A stretch of DNA of 64,000 nucleotides, from contig CP142459.1 in assembly GCA_038049695.1 (NCBI GenBank), positions 67,510,001 to 67,574,000 on the forward strand, read 5' to 3'. The stretch is from Cinnamomum chago (taxonomy: Eukaryota; Streptophyta; Magnoliopsida; Laurales; Lauraceae). Below the pieces are notes generated by a model. That model saw only the letters and a program-made list of their open reading frames with translations, did no database searches and had not been told where the DNA came from. Shown in pieces: positions 13,576-29,716 of the stretch. Position 1 is the first letter of the stretch; every line of letters begins with the position of its first letter. The position numbers and the translations under genes were made by a program.

Positions 13576-14937
13576 ATGATTAGTGCAGAAGATTTCTACA
13601 AGGTCATGTGTGCCATGGTCCCTCTCTACTTCGCCATGTTCATCGCCTATGCATCAGTGAAGTGGTGGAAGATCTTTACGCCTGAGCAATGCTCAGGTAT
13701 AAATCGCTTTGTAGCTGTCTTTGCAGTCCCAGTTCTTTCCTTTCACTTCATCTCTCAGAACAACCCATACCAGATGGACACCAAGTTCATACTAGCAGAC
13801 ACCCTCTCTAAGGTCCTAGTGCTTCTAATCCTCTCTTTATGGGCTGGTTTCTCTCACGGAGGATTGGATTGGCTCATCACCCTCTTCTCCATTGCTACTT
13901 TGCCTAACACTCTTGTCATGGGTATTCCTTTGCTTCGAGCCATGTATGGAGATTTCACTCAGAGTCTCATGGTGCAACTGGTTGTTCTTCAATGCATCAT
14001 TTGGTAAGCATAGTCTAAAGAAGAAAAAAAATCATCCATACTTCTAGTATTCCTTTCTATTCTCATCTTTTCTTCATGACTTCATTATTTTTTTGCTCTT
14101 TCTCTCTCATGATATATCTTTTTAGCTCAAAAGAGTAGGAACCCATGAAGATTTTTCGACTTGGGTACTTCTAGAACCGGATTTCAGTTCATTTCATGTG
14201 TTATCTTTACATGTTTTTAATGGTTAGAAAAGAAAAGATAAGAGAGCCCATGAATATTTTGCACATGTTTCTTCTCTATCTCATTTGATTTTGTAAGTTC
14301 TGATTGACTTCCTTTTGCAGGTATACTCTCCTCCTCTTCCTATTCGAATACAGAGCTGCCACCATATTGATCAGAGACCAGTTTCCAGGCACCGCAGCAG
14401 CCTCCATATCCAAATTCGAGATCGACGGCGACGTGATCTCACTCGACTGCCGGGACCCACTTTGCACCGAATCCGACATGGACGGCAACGGTCGAATCCG
14501 GGTCCGAATCCGACGGTCCACATCGTCGGCCCCCGACTCGGCCCTCTCATCGACGATCGCGATCACCCCACGTGCATCCAATCTCTCCGGCGCCGAGGTC
14601 TACTCGGTAAACACCCCGGCGCAGCAGCACGACTTTGCCGACCTGGCTCTTGGGTACCGGTCGGCGAGCCCCCGGCTCTCCGGGTACGCCTCTTCGGACG
14701 CCTACTCACTGCAGCCGACACCACGGGCTTCGAATTTCAATGAGTTGGAGACGACTACGACGAGCACGCCAATGTGGATGAGGTCTCCGGCGGCCGGGAG
14801 GGTGTTCCGGCAGCCATCTCCGGCGTTCTCTGGAGTGAAGATAGTGTGGGAGTCGCCCAAGTTCGAGGGTGGCGGAGAAGGGCTGGGGCAGGGAGGCAAG
14901 GATATTGGAGGTACGTAGGAATTGGCAGAGCAGAGGG

Positions 14938-14968
<31 letters not shown>

Positions 14969-17900
14969 GTCTCTATCTCTGGTTTGTGTTTTAGCCAGTT
15001 TGGTGTCGATGGTGGTGGCCCACAAGAGGGCGTGCACTTGACCATACATGAGAAAGAACTGCATCGATTTAAATCTGTGCAACGTCTGAACTGTTTGTTT
15101 GTCTGTTTGTCTGGAGGTTGATTTGATGCATTTAATTTTAACTGTTTGGATCTGTTGCATGATCTGACATGTGGTCATTCTTCTAAGTTAGGACTTAGGA
15201 GTTATTATGCAGAAGTTCTAGTTTGAGTATTGTTGTTTAGGATATTATGTGCATCTAATCTTTCTACTTTAGATACATATGATGCAGCTCATTTTTAACC
15301 TCCCATATATACTTTGATTTCTTTTCTGAGTTCTGTTCTAGAGCAGGAAAGATCAGCTCACCTACCCCTCTCTCTGTCTCACACACAGAGGAATGCTGAC
15401 CATTCATCATGTGCACCTCATATAATTATGATATATGGTAATGTAGAAAATTGTCCTCTGTCCTATCACTAGACTCTGTTCAACCAAAATAGGTTCTATG
15501 AGATATGAACATGGTTCCTTTTTTCAACCCCCCTCAAAGTGGGTTGGGACACTTAAACATGCGGTCCCTACCCTATCAGGGACAGAGGTTGCAACCCAAC
15601 AGCTCATTTCTTTATTGTAGTCTTAAAACACGAGCAAGTGTCCTGTTAGGAAAATGTCTTATTCATAAAAAGCAGAGTTTGTGAAGGAAGCTATTCATTA
15701 AAAAAAAAATCAATATCATCAAAGTTAATATTGTCTTAGTAAGGAGAATAAAAGTACACATGGTAAATATGAGGTTTTTTTTTTTTTTTTTTTTTTGTAA
15801 GAGTAAATATGAAGTTGTTTAGCAGATTAAAATCATCATCCTTTATTGAATGGCTGAAATCATTTATGACGCAGAGTTTATTTGTATGGCTATGTGCATT
15901 TCACTGCTTCACATGTTATTGTCATCCTAACACTATACTTGAAACACAACCGTAGATAATATATAAGCTATTTAGGTAAGAGATATACTACAATCTGTAA
16001 AGATATGCTCAAGCTTTAGCTTTAAGTCCACTTACATCAAAAGCTGTCAGAATGTTCTACTAAATATCATTATCATGGAAAAACATATCTCCATGTTTTA
16101 AGCCTCAAAAGTCTTAGTGGCCATTCAAGAAGGTATTTTTTTCTCTTAGTGGATAAACATATCTCTATGTTTTAGTCATCCGAATCCAATGGGGTGAAAC
16201 TATTTAGTCAATGTCAAGTTGAGACCAGTTGCAGTTTATGGGGTAGTTAACTATATATGAATGATCACAGGTAGTGATCCCTTTGTGCAAACAAACAAAT
16301 CTATAGGGCACTTTCTGAGAACATGTTGCAAAGTACATTATCATGTTTTGCCATTATCTTACACACCATAAAAACTCTATTCTGCCCAGTTACATCAAAT
16401 TTTAAAGATTTATCCTTTCTATGCCAGACACTAAAGACACCTATAAAGCATTCCCTAGTGCTTCTATAGGCATTGTTAATCGGCACAATGATTTGGCGTG
16501 TAGTTGATTTCCCATCCTTGATTCCTTAAAAGGGTATTCTCCATCTGTTTAGATAACTAAGTAGCAGTGTTCTCAAGAGCAAGAGCTGTGCGGTTTGCTA
16601 AGTTGGTTGGTTGGTAAGAAATTCTGGATCTCAACAACTTATTGTCTTGAGATCGATCTTTAAGTATGCTTGGGGCAATTGTGTTCTTTGTGGGCCAGTC
16701 TTTAGGCAGGGTTAAAAAAAAAAAAAAAAATTTCTTAGAGATGCTCTAGTGACGAGAAGGGAATGAGTGACAATACACTGACAGTGACTATTTTAAATCT
16801 TATGACCTTTTGATGGGGGCAGGGTTTCAAATTCAAAGTATCTCCTTTTTCACATTGGGGAGGCTGTCTTATCCCAGAACCTGGCATGGTATGATCCCGA
16901 CACCTCCTTGATAGAGGAGAGTAGGGGCACATCCACATCACATCTCTGTCCACCATTGATCAGACGGTCATGATCATGACCTCACCAGTAAACAAATATG
17001 AAACAAGCCCATCACCCTACCCTTGATTCCTGTTCTGTTTGACTGCAATTACTGATGGAATATGTTCGATTTTTCTACTGCAGAGAAAGAGATCAGTTTT
17101 CGCTGTAGCTCGAAATTGACAGCAACTGAGGGACAGGACACAAAGATCCCAACAGCCAATCAGAAGATGCCACGTGCACTGGTCATGCTAAGGCTCATAC
17201 TCACCATGGTTGGGAGAAAGCTTTCCCGCAATCCAAACACCTATTCCAGTGTCTTAGGCCTCGTTTGGTCCTTGATCTCATCAAGGTAATGTCATAGATG
17301 ATATGACTCACTAAATAATGTTCGGCTGTGATCATGTACACGTGGCAATGAGGTTGCTAATTTTTTGCGCAGGTGGGGGATTGGCATGCCTAGTTTGGTC
17401 AAGTATTCAATAAAAATAATTTCAGATGCTGGACTTGGAATGGCTATGTTCAGTTTAGGTAGGTCTATACAATTAATAGTTTGTTGCCTTGATTATATAA
17501 AACCAACCCATTAATGGATTGAACTTAGGTTAATATTTTTTTTAAAGTATGTTGAAGTTTGATCAAATGCAGGTTTATTCATGGCCCTACAACCTAGGAT
17601 CATTGCTTGTGGCACAAAAATGGCAACAATAGGGATGGCAATTCGCTTCTTAAGTGGGCCAATGATAATGTCAGCAGCCTCAATTGCTATTGGATTAAGA
17701 GGAGTGAGATTACATGCTGCAATTGTCCAGGTACTAATGCATGTATAAAAATAGTTCGGTATACACGTACATATGTGATCTTGCTATGTGATTTTTGTAA
17801 CTGACATTACTTTGTCAGTAAGTGGGTGGGACTACAATTTCTTGACTAGGGTTTTTATTAGTATTTTCACTCTATTTTCAGGCAGCACTTCCACAGGGTA

Positions 17901-18707
17901 TAGTACCCTTTGTCTTTGCTAGAGAATATGGATTGCACCCTGACATACTTAGTACTGGGTGAGTTTTGCTTGTGTCCTACACTCCTGCTGTTATTTTAAA
18001 ATATTTCATCTACTTTCTCCTGTGCTCTCTTATCTCAAAAGAGGACTTTTCAGTGGTTTAAGAGAATCTATAAAAGAACCATATTTGTAGGAGAATGTTT
18101 AAGTGAGAGAGAGTTGTTAAGGTTCAAAGTTGTCCTTAATCCATGAACTCTAATTAGAAGGTTATGACTTTGCTGCACCCCTAGAAATGATCAAGTTCTA
18201 ATTAGAGTGTGGGTCATTTTTTTAGTGTATTTAGTTTATCTATCACCAATTTTTCTTTTATGCTAGCATAGTTTACTGAACAAAGAGCAATATTTCTATC
18301 CTAAGAGTTAAGGATCAATCTTTGATTGATACTGTGAGACTGATGTAATTTACCATTAAGATATAGATGCTTTGAAACCTAACAACCGTACTTCGATGCC
18401 TAATAGACGCCAATGCTTTGGCACCTAACAATCACTCTTATTTTGAAAGTGTAAATGCCAATTCATGGATTTTATGTTGATGTCCGGTGCCAATTGCACT
18501 AGGCAGCATTTAAACTACCATGTTAATAATAGTAAGAGATAAACCATATATCATATTTCTAATGCTCTATCTTTCACTAATAATTTTTCTTCTATTGAAT
18601 CATGCTCTCACTCAACTTTCTCCTCCTTGTGCCTTTGTAGGGTTATCTTTGGAATGCTAGTCTCTTTGCCTGTGACCCTTCTCTACTACATATTACTAGG
18701 CCTGTGA
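13576..18707 (+). CDS. PIN6: PIN auxin efflux carrier, PIN6-type (7 exons)
   Basis: Exons read as 13576-14003, 14321-14910, 17084-17285, 17373-17458, 17573-17730, 17882-17958 and 18641-18707, all with GT-AG introns and a continuous frame of 535 residues. The product exports auxin across a membrane. The N-terminal transmembrane block (about residues 1-165) contains [20 protein letters not shown], and the C-terminal block starts near residue 375 with [12 protein letters not shown] and ends in YYILLGL. The central hydrophilic loop is ~210 residues, shorter than in PIN1-type carriers, and carries two TPRAS sites (225-229, 276-280), the type phosphorylated by AGC kinases. Loop words such as [24 protein letters not shown] and KEISFR, and the order of blocks, match PIN6 as I remember it. 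Intron 2 is large (2.17 kb). Alternative: another PIN with an intermediate loop. No lesion seen. Confidence 0.92.
14938..14961. repeat. (CT)n microsatellite in PIN intron 2
   Basis: An uninterrupted TC/CT run starts 27 bases after the exon 2 donor site, followed by a further imperfect CT-rich stretch. It is intronic; frames that read through it are artefacts. Confidence 0.9.
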
Positions 18708-21384
18708 AAAAGTGGCAGCAGTAATGAATAAAGCATGGGGGAGCATCCAAGGTGTTGTTTGCCTGAAAATACCCCGGCCACATCGTCCTCCTTTGTCATG
18801 CTTTGTACCATCACCCTAACAATCCACATGTGCAAGGTCCCTTCCCGTTATGACCATCAACATCCGTAACCCAGCATTTTTCAGAACATGACACATTCCA
18901 GAGCATGCTAAGAGAGAGAAACACCTGATACCTTGGGTCCTCTGTTCTGCAACCCTCCAAAACACAGTTAGAACAAATGGCCCAAAGTGGTCCATGGTAG
19001 GAAGGTTTGAATCTGACACCACGTGCATGGGGGCTTCTGGGGCGACTTGTATTGGTACATAGATTAGTGGTAGCCGAAAGAAGAAATGAACTATCATGGC
19101 TTATGATTAGGGTTGGGGAGTTTTTTCTTCATGGGCTATCATGGAAGTGAATATGTGGGTGGGAAAAGTACCTTTCATGTACGTTTGACCCAAGAAAAAA
19201 GTAGAATTATTTGATCAACTTTGCTTTTATATTTGGTGATTTTGTTCCAATCATTATTCATTTGTTCTTGCACCTACCAAGATCAGATTTTCCTTGGTGT
19301 GAAAGTCTTATCAAGAGGGGTGAAAAGGCTCCTGCTAGTAATCCATTTCTCCATCTCCTTTTTACACCTTTCAACTGGGTTAAAGTTGTTAAAGTTGAGC
19401 TAGAACCTATAAAACTCATTCCTTTGTCTTCTGTCATTTCTCATGAGCTACTAAAGCTAGAAAAGGAACTTGACTTTTGAGCAAAGGGAATTAACTTTCT
19501 TTGATTGAGATGCCCTTTCGGTTAAAAAGTCTTAGAAACTAATACAGAGAGTCAGAGATACATGTATTCCAAAAGAAGGTTTTGATAATCTAAAACATGT
19601 TCCATGCTTTAGGTACATAAACATTCCCAAACAATTGAGTCTTCTCTGTCAGAAGGTTTCTCATGTGGAAAGCTTCATCCAGTGACCAAAGGTTACTAGA
19701 TGTTGGATGTTCTGAATTAGCAGAAATTTCCTCCTATGATCAGACCGCAAGGCACTCTTATAGTCATGTGGTCCAGTTCGTGGGGCCCACTTAGATGCAT
19801 TGTTTCTTAGTGGGGTGGTGTAGATGGGAAGGTCTTCTTTTAAGCAGGGAAAATGGAAAAAAAATCAGCCCCATCGGATTATTCCGCCGTTTGATTTAGT
19901 AGTCTTAAACTTTAGTAGTCTTTTAACTATAATTTTTTTCCGTGGTAAAGGTTTGATATTAGTAAAATTGGGCCTCATGTAAGATCACGAGGGGAAGAGT
20001 GTGAAGGTCTGAATTCATCAAAGGTCGGCCCAAGTGGGTTCCATGGAGATGGACTGCACATGCTGTTTACTCTTAAGAAAACATCTATGTATTAGCCAGC
20101 TTTCTTAATTTTCATTAAAATTACTTGTTTTCCAAAGAGAGAATTGTCAGCGGAGGGGAACTTCAAATTCCAGCGACCACAGTAACACTATCTACCACGT
20201 TCCAAGGGAACTGATTACACCATGGAGCTATAGAGTTTTTATTATTATCATTATTATTATTTTTTATACCGTAGAACTATATGCTTAATAGACAAAAGGT
20301 CAAAATATAATGAGCAATATGAAATTGATTTGACTATGGAATTTCACTGACCATTGGAAGGATCTTTAAAACAAAGGAGTAGGATTTCCTGAAGGCACAT
20401 GGCATATGAGTGGCGCCCATTCGTATAGAAATAGTTTTTAATTCGCCATCAACTAAAGATAAGTACTATTACACATTGCAAGCCATCCCCATCAAATTTG
20501 CTGCATGGATAGCCAATATAACGTAGTAAATGGCTTTGATCTGTTCAACAATTTCATGTATTCCATAAATAATAAATTGTTCTCAATCATTGCCCTTAAT
20601 TTAATGGCTAAAACATAAATCAAGCTTAGAAAGTTTTTTATGACCACCAACCTAACCCAAATGTGACTTCTAAATCCAGGGTTTAGGCTGATCATCTTAC
20701 CTTCGAAGTTGGGTTAGGGTTTGGCAATTTCAATCTGAGTAACAAATGAGTCAGTTTAGACTTGTGCTTGTACATGTTACCTTATAGCACTCAACATCTT
20801 GAATTTATTTAGCTAACCATTGCTACCAATACCTTAAGGCGTTAGTAGAGGTAGCGGAAATACTTTTCAATATTTTCCTTCGGATGGAGCCACTTTTCAA
20901 TACTCCCTCTCAGGTGGAACCCGGTCAGCGCACTTTTGGCAACACTTTTTTTTTATTTTTTTGCTCCGAGTTGTTCTTCGTGGGAATCGAACTCACAGCC
21001 GGTTGACTCTGATACCATATTAAGTTTCTTTACAACATGCCCAAAACCAACTTGATCCATTACCTCCTCTGTGCCAACCCTGCTCCACCAGGGTCCATTT
21101 TACGTTGGGGAATAATCCAAGGCTCTAATTATTACAAGAGGTGCGGCTAAAACCGTTCAAATGAAAACCTATTCTATCATCAGTTTAGTTCAACCCTCAG
21201 CTATATAGCTCAAAAGAAACATTTCATGACTAATTAACCATTTCAATTTCTGTTCTTATCCGTTTAATATCTGATATGTGGCCCATTGGATCACATGATA
21301 TTAAAAAAAAATGTAGAAAATTGAAGGTTACCAAAATCTAAAACTTAAGAACTTAAGCATTAATTTGACACAATAAAAGAATCA

Positions 21385-21500
21385 CGTAGGTGGGAATCAC
21401 AGGGTGGATGATGTGGATAGCATACCCATTCCCAACAGTCCTACTTAGGGATCGATCCCTATGAGGGTAGGTTTACTTACTCTCCCATGCTACCGGGACA
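21385..21500 (-). mobile_element. tRNA-derived SINE-like sequence
   Basis: Read on the minus strand it has a B-box-like 'gggatcgatccct' and an upstream tRNA A-box-like stretch. The same arrangement ('ggatcgatcc' next to 'gtaggttta') is seen at 24,795-24,905, so the two look like members of one degraded SINE family. The ends are uncertain. Confidence 0.35.
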
Positions 21501-21589
21501 TGAAAAAAAAAAGAAAAAAGAATGGGGTAGATGCTGGAGCACTCACCTGGATGCAATCCAATTGCGAAATCACAAGGATGAAGGATCGA

Positions 21590-21700
21590 AGGGAACGTAC
21601 ACATAGCCTATTGGTAAGGCATCTCGCTCCCATCCTTCCCACCAGGGATGGATCCCTGGTGGGAGGTCTGAACCTCCTTCATCCTAGCCAGTAAGCCACA
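21590..21700 (+). mobile_element. tRNA-related SINE-like sequence
   Basis: 'tagcctattggtaaggc' resembles a tRNA A box, and 'ggtctgaacctcc' ~70 bases further on resembles a B box. Between them is a perfect hairpin, 'cccaccagggatgg'/'atccctggtggga'. It is not a functional tRNA: there is no acceptor stem or anticodon arm I can fold. Confidence 0.35.
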
Positions 21701-24700
21701 GCCAAAAATAGAAGGAAGGATCAAAAGGTCCCATAAAAACAATGAATTAGTACAAAAACCACTTCACTTGAAAAATCAAAGCCACTGGTGCAACCATCAG
21801 TTTTAACTGTTTTTAGGTTGCAGAGTTTTTGCAATTTATTCTGATAATGAATATCACTTGGATCAAAATCAAGATCTTTAAGAATTATCATCAATGAATC
21901 CTCGAAAGAACCTGAATCTAATAGAAAATCAAAAGGGTCAGCCCAAGCCCAAGCCCCAAATTAGCAGATCATGTGATCAGGTGGTGTTGCATGGTCTGGT
22001 TAGGTCTTGCCCTCTTAGTTCGCATGGACTAGAAAAGCACAAATCAGTGCATCGAACCTGCTAACCGGCTCTTTGGTTTGGGAAATGGAGTAAAACTACA
22101 TTTAAAGATACCTATGAACTTATTTTTAGGGCCCACTTAATTTCTTACCATTGACAACATAATATACAACTTGCCCACTGGCCCACTGGCCTAGCAATAA
22201 TTTGTCAATATAAGGTTGTTTGGGCTTTGAGTTTATTCAAGGAGAGCCCATATTTTATACATCGAAACCTTTTGATTAGCCAATGAATTATGCATATAAC
22301 CTGAAGTTTCCAATTACCATCAGATTCTTAGAAGCTTTTGATGTTTTTTGCAAGATTCTATCCAAAATTCTATGTTTCTAAAGCTTTATACTAGGGGTGC
22401 TCATTGGACAGCTACCCCAAGCCCAGCCGAGCCCGTCCCGTCATTGGGCTTTTATGTGTTTTTAGGCCGGTGGATCGGGCACGAGAAATTCTGGCCTAAT
22501 TAATCTCAGGGCCTGGGCCAATGATTGCTTAATGGCCTGTTCTTGTTTGACATATTTAGAGCAAAGGGCTGTATATATTTTGAATAGGGCTGGACCTGAC
22601 CCCAATCTCTTGTGACTTTCTGCTGAATCGGAGCCTGAATGTTAGGCCAATCAGATAAAGAGGCTGGGGTTAGTCAATCTTTCACTCTGGAGACCTGGCC
22701 CATTGACACATCATGAAATTTTACCCTCACCCACTTGCCATTCTAGTGTGTTTTTGAAGATGATATTATTATTATAGGAAATGATATGGTAGAAATGAAA
22801 AGGGTAAATTAAGAAACATCTATGCTCGAGATTTAAAATTAAAGACAATGATCAATTAAGGTACTTTCTTAGAATTAAAATTGCAAGATCAAAGAAAAGA
22901 ATTGGAGAGCAAGTTGACAGGAGAATGACCAACTTTGTAAGTAAAACACTAGTTTTTTTTGTCCCTTTCAAAAACCAGAGTCTTGTGAGTAAAACCAATT
23001 CTGTAATCAATTAGCTATGTCTTGAACACATAGTTTTTAGTGGTACTATTACTTTAGTTATGGTAAAAATTGAAAATAATCCCATTTCATGAGTTTCGCC
23101 AGAGACATAACAGTTTGACTACAACAACAGGACAACCAAGAATTGAGCATGGCCTGTGGTGCCAAAATAAACCTTCAAAATTTAAAGAATTTGAAAATAA
23201 TTTAGGTCTACTTACAAAAACTCTAGGAACCCAAAATGAGGAAGACAGATTTCCAAGGTGCAAATGTAGTCTTTTATTAAACTTTTTGGATCCTACTTGA
23301 TTGCAATGAGTATATGTGTTGGAAGAATATCAAAACCCTCCAAAGTAATTACACAAGTTGCCACCTTTTATGAGCATTTCTCATTATGTTTACGAGTTTC
23401 AAGAGTCGTAAAACTCATAAAACTAAAATTTGTTTTAGAAAATCTATTCCACAATGCGTGAATCCTTCCCACAACTTCTAAAAGAAATTTGAAAATTTGA
23501 ACAGTTTAGAAATTCATGAGAGATTCTAACAATCTCAAGCTTTTGAGGCTACTGTTATAAGGGCTTTCAAGCTCCCCACCTCATCCGAGGTCTACTCTCG
23601 TCACCCGAGGGACCCTGAATAATACCTACGGATGACTCTAAAAAGGAGATTAATTTCATTCCTTTCAAAATGATTGATTTTTAACTTGCTTGCCCTTGGA
23701 AATTCAGAATATTTGTTTGGTTGGGATGACACTTACTGAAGAACAAAACCAGCAACTTGGGTTGGGTGCAACTTGGGTTGTAACAAATTCAAACCTGCAT
23801 GTTGAGTTTGGCTTGTTTGAACTTAGATTAGGCCTCAAAACCAGCATATATTTCAGGTTGGGTTGGGTTCGAGCTTTCAGTACTTGAATTAGATCTACCA
23901 ACCAAGTTTCTTTACTTATAAAATATATATACATATCATATACAATACAATGATACATGGAGGATTTTTTCACTACGAACGTCCTGCACGAAAATGGAAG
24001 GGAGGCCTTTAGAGTATAGATGCATGGATCAATGCTTTTTGCATCAAGGGTGCATTTGTATAGGGAGAGAATTTTGGTCTCTGCGGATCTTAATTTCTAT
24101 GACAAAGCAGAGTACGTGTTGCATTCCTACCCTTTACAAAATACTCTTTCATCAAGGAAGAACTAGTTTAGTTTCCTTCTTTTCTTTTTTTTTGCTTTTT
24201 GGAGAATGTGTTGTACTTGTACCAAATGACAGAAAAGAGGGGCTAAATGGAAATTCAAAACAATTTTATTTTCACCACATGCTCCTCTCATCACACAAGG
24301 GCACATTTGAGTACTTAATGTCCTTGTAGAGGAATCCTCTTCGATTCTCCTCGTTTATGAGGAAAACACAAGTTTGAGTAAAGAGAGAAAATTTGAGAGA
24401 TGATTTTCCATATCCTCCTGAACCGTCAAAATTCTCTCTTCCACTGAGTCCTCGGTCTCCACCTCCAATCGGATTTTGCAAATCCATGGTGGCAAAGAAG
24501 CACCTGAGTCACAAAGAGTGACTCCTTGTATCTATTTTCTAAATTTGTGATGTAGTGACTCCTCCCTTAAGAAATCTTCACAGAGGATAACATGGACGCG
24601 GGGGAATGAAGAAACCCTTTGAATAGAGGATTTTAAAGGACTCCTTTCTGTTTACTATACGTGCCCTATAAGACTTCGAATTTTTTTTCCCACATGACAT

Positions 24701-24794
24701 CCTATGTAGATGCCCGTTGGAGAAAATCTCAGTATAATATACAACTTTTACACCATATTATATATATAAATTATATCCATTTAAAAAAATATAG

Positions 24795-24905
24795 GGTGCC
24801 TCTATGGACAAAACTCACGTTCTCACCAGACCTTCAAGGGGTCGATCCTTATGCATGTAGATTTAGGCCGTCTCACTTATCCACTAGGCCAGATTCCAAA
24901 AAGCA
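24795..24905 (-). mobile_element. tRNA-derived SINE-like sequence
   Basis: On the minus strand 'tggcctagtggataagtgag' is a good polymerase III A box, followed ~45 bases later by 'aggatcgacccctt', a B-box-like word. The A-rich tract beyond 24,900 adjoins the A-box end, so it is not the SINE tail. It appears related to the piece at 21,385-21,500. Confidence 0.45.
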
Positions 24906-25698
24906 AAAGCAAAAAAAAAAAAAAAAAAAACAAAAACAAAATCAAAATCCATTTTTTAAATTTCATATGCTTTCAAAATAAAATAAAAAGAATTTGGTTA
25001 TCCGACTTAGTCAACCGACCTCAACCAAAGGGGTACTGTTCATGCGGCGGGCCAAGGTATATCCAAAGCATGCCCTAACTTTTAGAAACACTCGCTTAGG
25101 CCCGGCCTAAGAGACATGGGCAGTAAAAGTCAAGTCCAAGCTCGCCCATTTAATCAATCGAGCCGAGCCAGGCTATTTATCAATTTTGCAGTCATTGAAG
25201 CAATTGTGTGGACTAATTAAATCAAATTACATACATTCCTTATATGGGCGGGGTGCCGGGACTCAGGCTTTCTATCACTTAGTCCAATCCCCGCCCAATT
25301 ATTAAATGGCCTCTAATTTCAAATCCAAGCCCGGCCCAATGTGGGTAGGGCCTGATCGGGGTCGGGCCTACTCAAGCAGTACTACACTCGGATCGGGTAT
25401 GGCCCGTATGGTTTCCTAAATTTAGGTTTAAATCGAGTTGGGCTCGCATATCCCTATGGACTATTGGTCAATTTGCTCAGTCTTGGGCTGAGCCATTCCT
25501 GACCATCCAAATTCCAGCCTGAGTTGCACCCATACCGCTCTTATTCCAAGCGTCCAGGCCCAAACCGCCGTTGCAACGAATCAGGTCAAAAGTCGACGTT
25601 TTTTGAATTTGATTTACAACCAATCAATACCATCCAAAGGGAGAAAAAACAATAAAAAGAAAGGATCCATGTTTCATCTTTCTCGTCAACCAACACCA

Positions 25699-25704
25699 AA
25701 ACCA
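25699..25704 (+). promoter_or_regulatory. AAACCA anaerobic-response-like core
   Basis: 'aaacca' lies about 130 bp upstream of the ADH1 TATA box. The same core occurs on the opposite strand at 25,752-25,757. Such cores are the known GT motif of anaerobic response elements in plant ADH1 promoters; function here is inferred. Confidence 0.4.
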
Positions 25705-25745
25705 GACGCTAGATTTTAAAAGCAGACATGAATTGAAGTTTGCTG

Positions 25746-25757
25746 GCGCCGTGGTTT
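25746..25757 (+). promoter_or_regulatory. GC motif plus GT motif, anaerobic response element-like
   Basis: 'ggcgccgtggttt' (25,745-25,757) puts a GCGCC motif directly beside TGGTTT, about 80 bp upstream of the TATA box. This pairing is the layout described for the anaerobic response element of maize ADH1. It suggests hypoxia-inducible expression of the downstream gene, by inference only. Confidence 0.5.
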
Positions 25758-25836
25758 GAGACTACAGTTTCCACTTTCAACCCACTTCCTAGAAACTTCT
25801 TCTTCCTCTTCCTCTTCCAGCCCATTCCAAACACAT

Positions 25837-25844
25837 TATAAATA
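25837..25844 (+). promoter_or_regulatory. TATA box of ADH1
   Basis: 'tataaata' lies 92 bp upstream of the ADH1 ATG, after a CT-rich tract (25,796-25,820). The homology shared with the tandem array starts at 25,857, just downstream, so the array copies lack this TATA box. Confidence 0.75.
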
Positions 25845-25928
25845 CTCCAAGAGAAGCTCCGAATCTCTACAACAAAAACTCCAATCGACAACTACTTTTT
25901 ACTCATTGAGCGAGAAGAAAATTAAGAG

Positions 25929-28533
<2,605 letters not shown>

Positions 28534-29716
28534 AACTGTTTGTCTGTAATGTTCTTTTTTCATGTGAAGAGCATGTAATAAGCAGTTTTGTGATGGTTTA
28601 TGCTAGTAGACTTTGATATCTGTTGATCTGTTAGCTTGATTTGGTGAACAGGGTTTTCTTTGAACAGCCTTTCAATTTACTGTTGTTGTAGAAAAAAAGT
28701 GTAATGATGTATGAACTATGAACGTTTTGTTTACATAAAGCCAGTGTCAATTTGCATCTTGTATGGTCGAATGGTTGTTGATATATCTTTGAGAAAGCAA
28801 ACACATCGGACTTCCCAACTTCTGGTCAGAGTTTCAAGTGTGGGAGGAACTAAAAATCAAGAGTTATATATATAAAACTTTTGAGCACTTGGGACTGTTC
28901 AATTGATGTGGTTTTCAGGCATGGTCCATCAAACTGTATTATCATACAAAATTGTTCTTGTGCATCAGTTAGATTATGGTTTGCCAAAAGCAACAGACAA
29001 ATGACAATTAATGGCCCCTTTTAAATGTTGAAATATGAAGTCCTTTGGATTACAATTTTCCATTCTGTGTGAAGATGGAGCTGCAGTACCTCTTCAGTGA
29101 GGCACATCTCAACTGCCTAAATGCCCCCCGATGAATTTCTTGTGAATCCAAAACTTAGTGATTCCTGACTCAATTTTTTTAAGTACATATGGTTAAGGGC
29201 TGGGGTCTGTTTGATCTCTCATGGCCTATAAGTATGATACTAACCTAAATCCAACTCATTTGAAATGTCAACCTAAACCTTAAACTAAGGGTGGCGAATG
29301 GGTTGAATTGGGTCAGTGGGCCAGGTTGACAAGGGTTATCTTCAAGTTGAAGTGCAATCCATATCCAACCCGTTTTTAAAACAGGTCAAGTAACTTCAAC
29401 CTCCACTCAATGCGTGTCCGCCCAACCCAACCCACATAACCCCCATCCAATGCAAATCAACCCTTTTTAACTTGACGCAAATCCAATCTATTTCAAATAT
29501 TAAAGCGATATTTGAGGTAAAATATTGTAGGATAAAATAAGCTTTGTTTATTTCATATGAAACTAGGTTGGAAAACTCAAGAATCGGACTCGACTCATCC
29601 AACACTAAAATATAGACATGCATAGTCTTTCCTTTTTAAAATATATATTTTCAAAATATTTATAGGCTCAACTAGAACCCATGGGTATATTTGGCTCGGC
29701 CTCCCCGGAGCGAGTC
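28534..29716. other. ADH1 3' flank and intergenic sequence
   Basis: The first ~200 bases are probably ADH1 3' UTR. From about 29,286 the text 'taagggtggcgaatggg' resembles the left end of hAT-type MITEs, with a GC-rich, 'ccaaccc'-rich body to about 29,731. I could not show matching inverted repeats or a target-site duplication, so no element is called. Confidence 0.4.

Larger units (their letters stand above)
18708..25698. other. Intergenic between PIN and ADH1
   Basis: There is no supported gene in ~7 kb. The first ~100 bases are probably 3' UTR of the PIN gene. Open frames such as 19,211-19,480 and 23,994-24,329 have no recognisable domain. Blocks at about 22,390-22,740 and 25,080-25,560 are rich in 'gcccggcccaa' words and look like degraded DNA transposons. 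SINE-like pieces are listed separately. A (A)20 tract lies near 24,911. Confidence 0.5.

Noticed and set aside
14276..14743. Long open frames in other frames and on the minus strand over PIN6 exon 2
   Set aside because: They come from the GC-rich loop exon; only the frame continuing exon 1 and exon 3 matches PIN6.
22391..22740. hAT-type element suggested by 'taggggtgctc'
   Set aside because: No matching right end or target-site duplication could be found.
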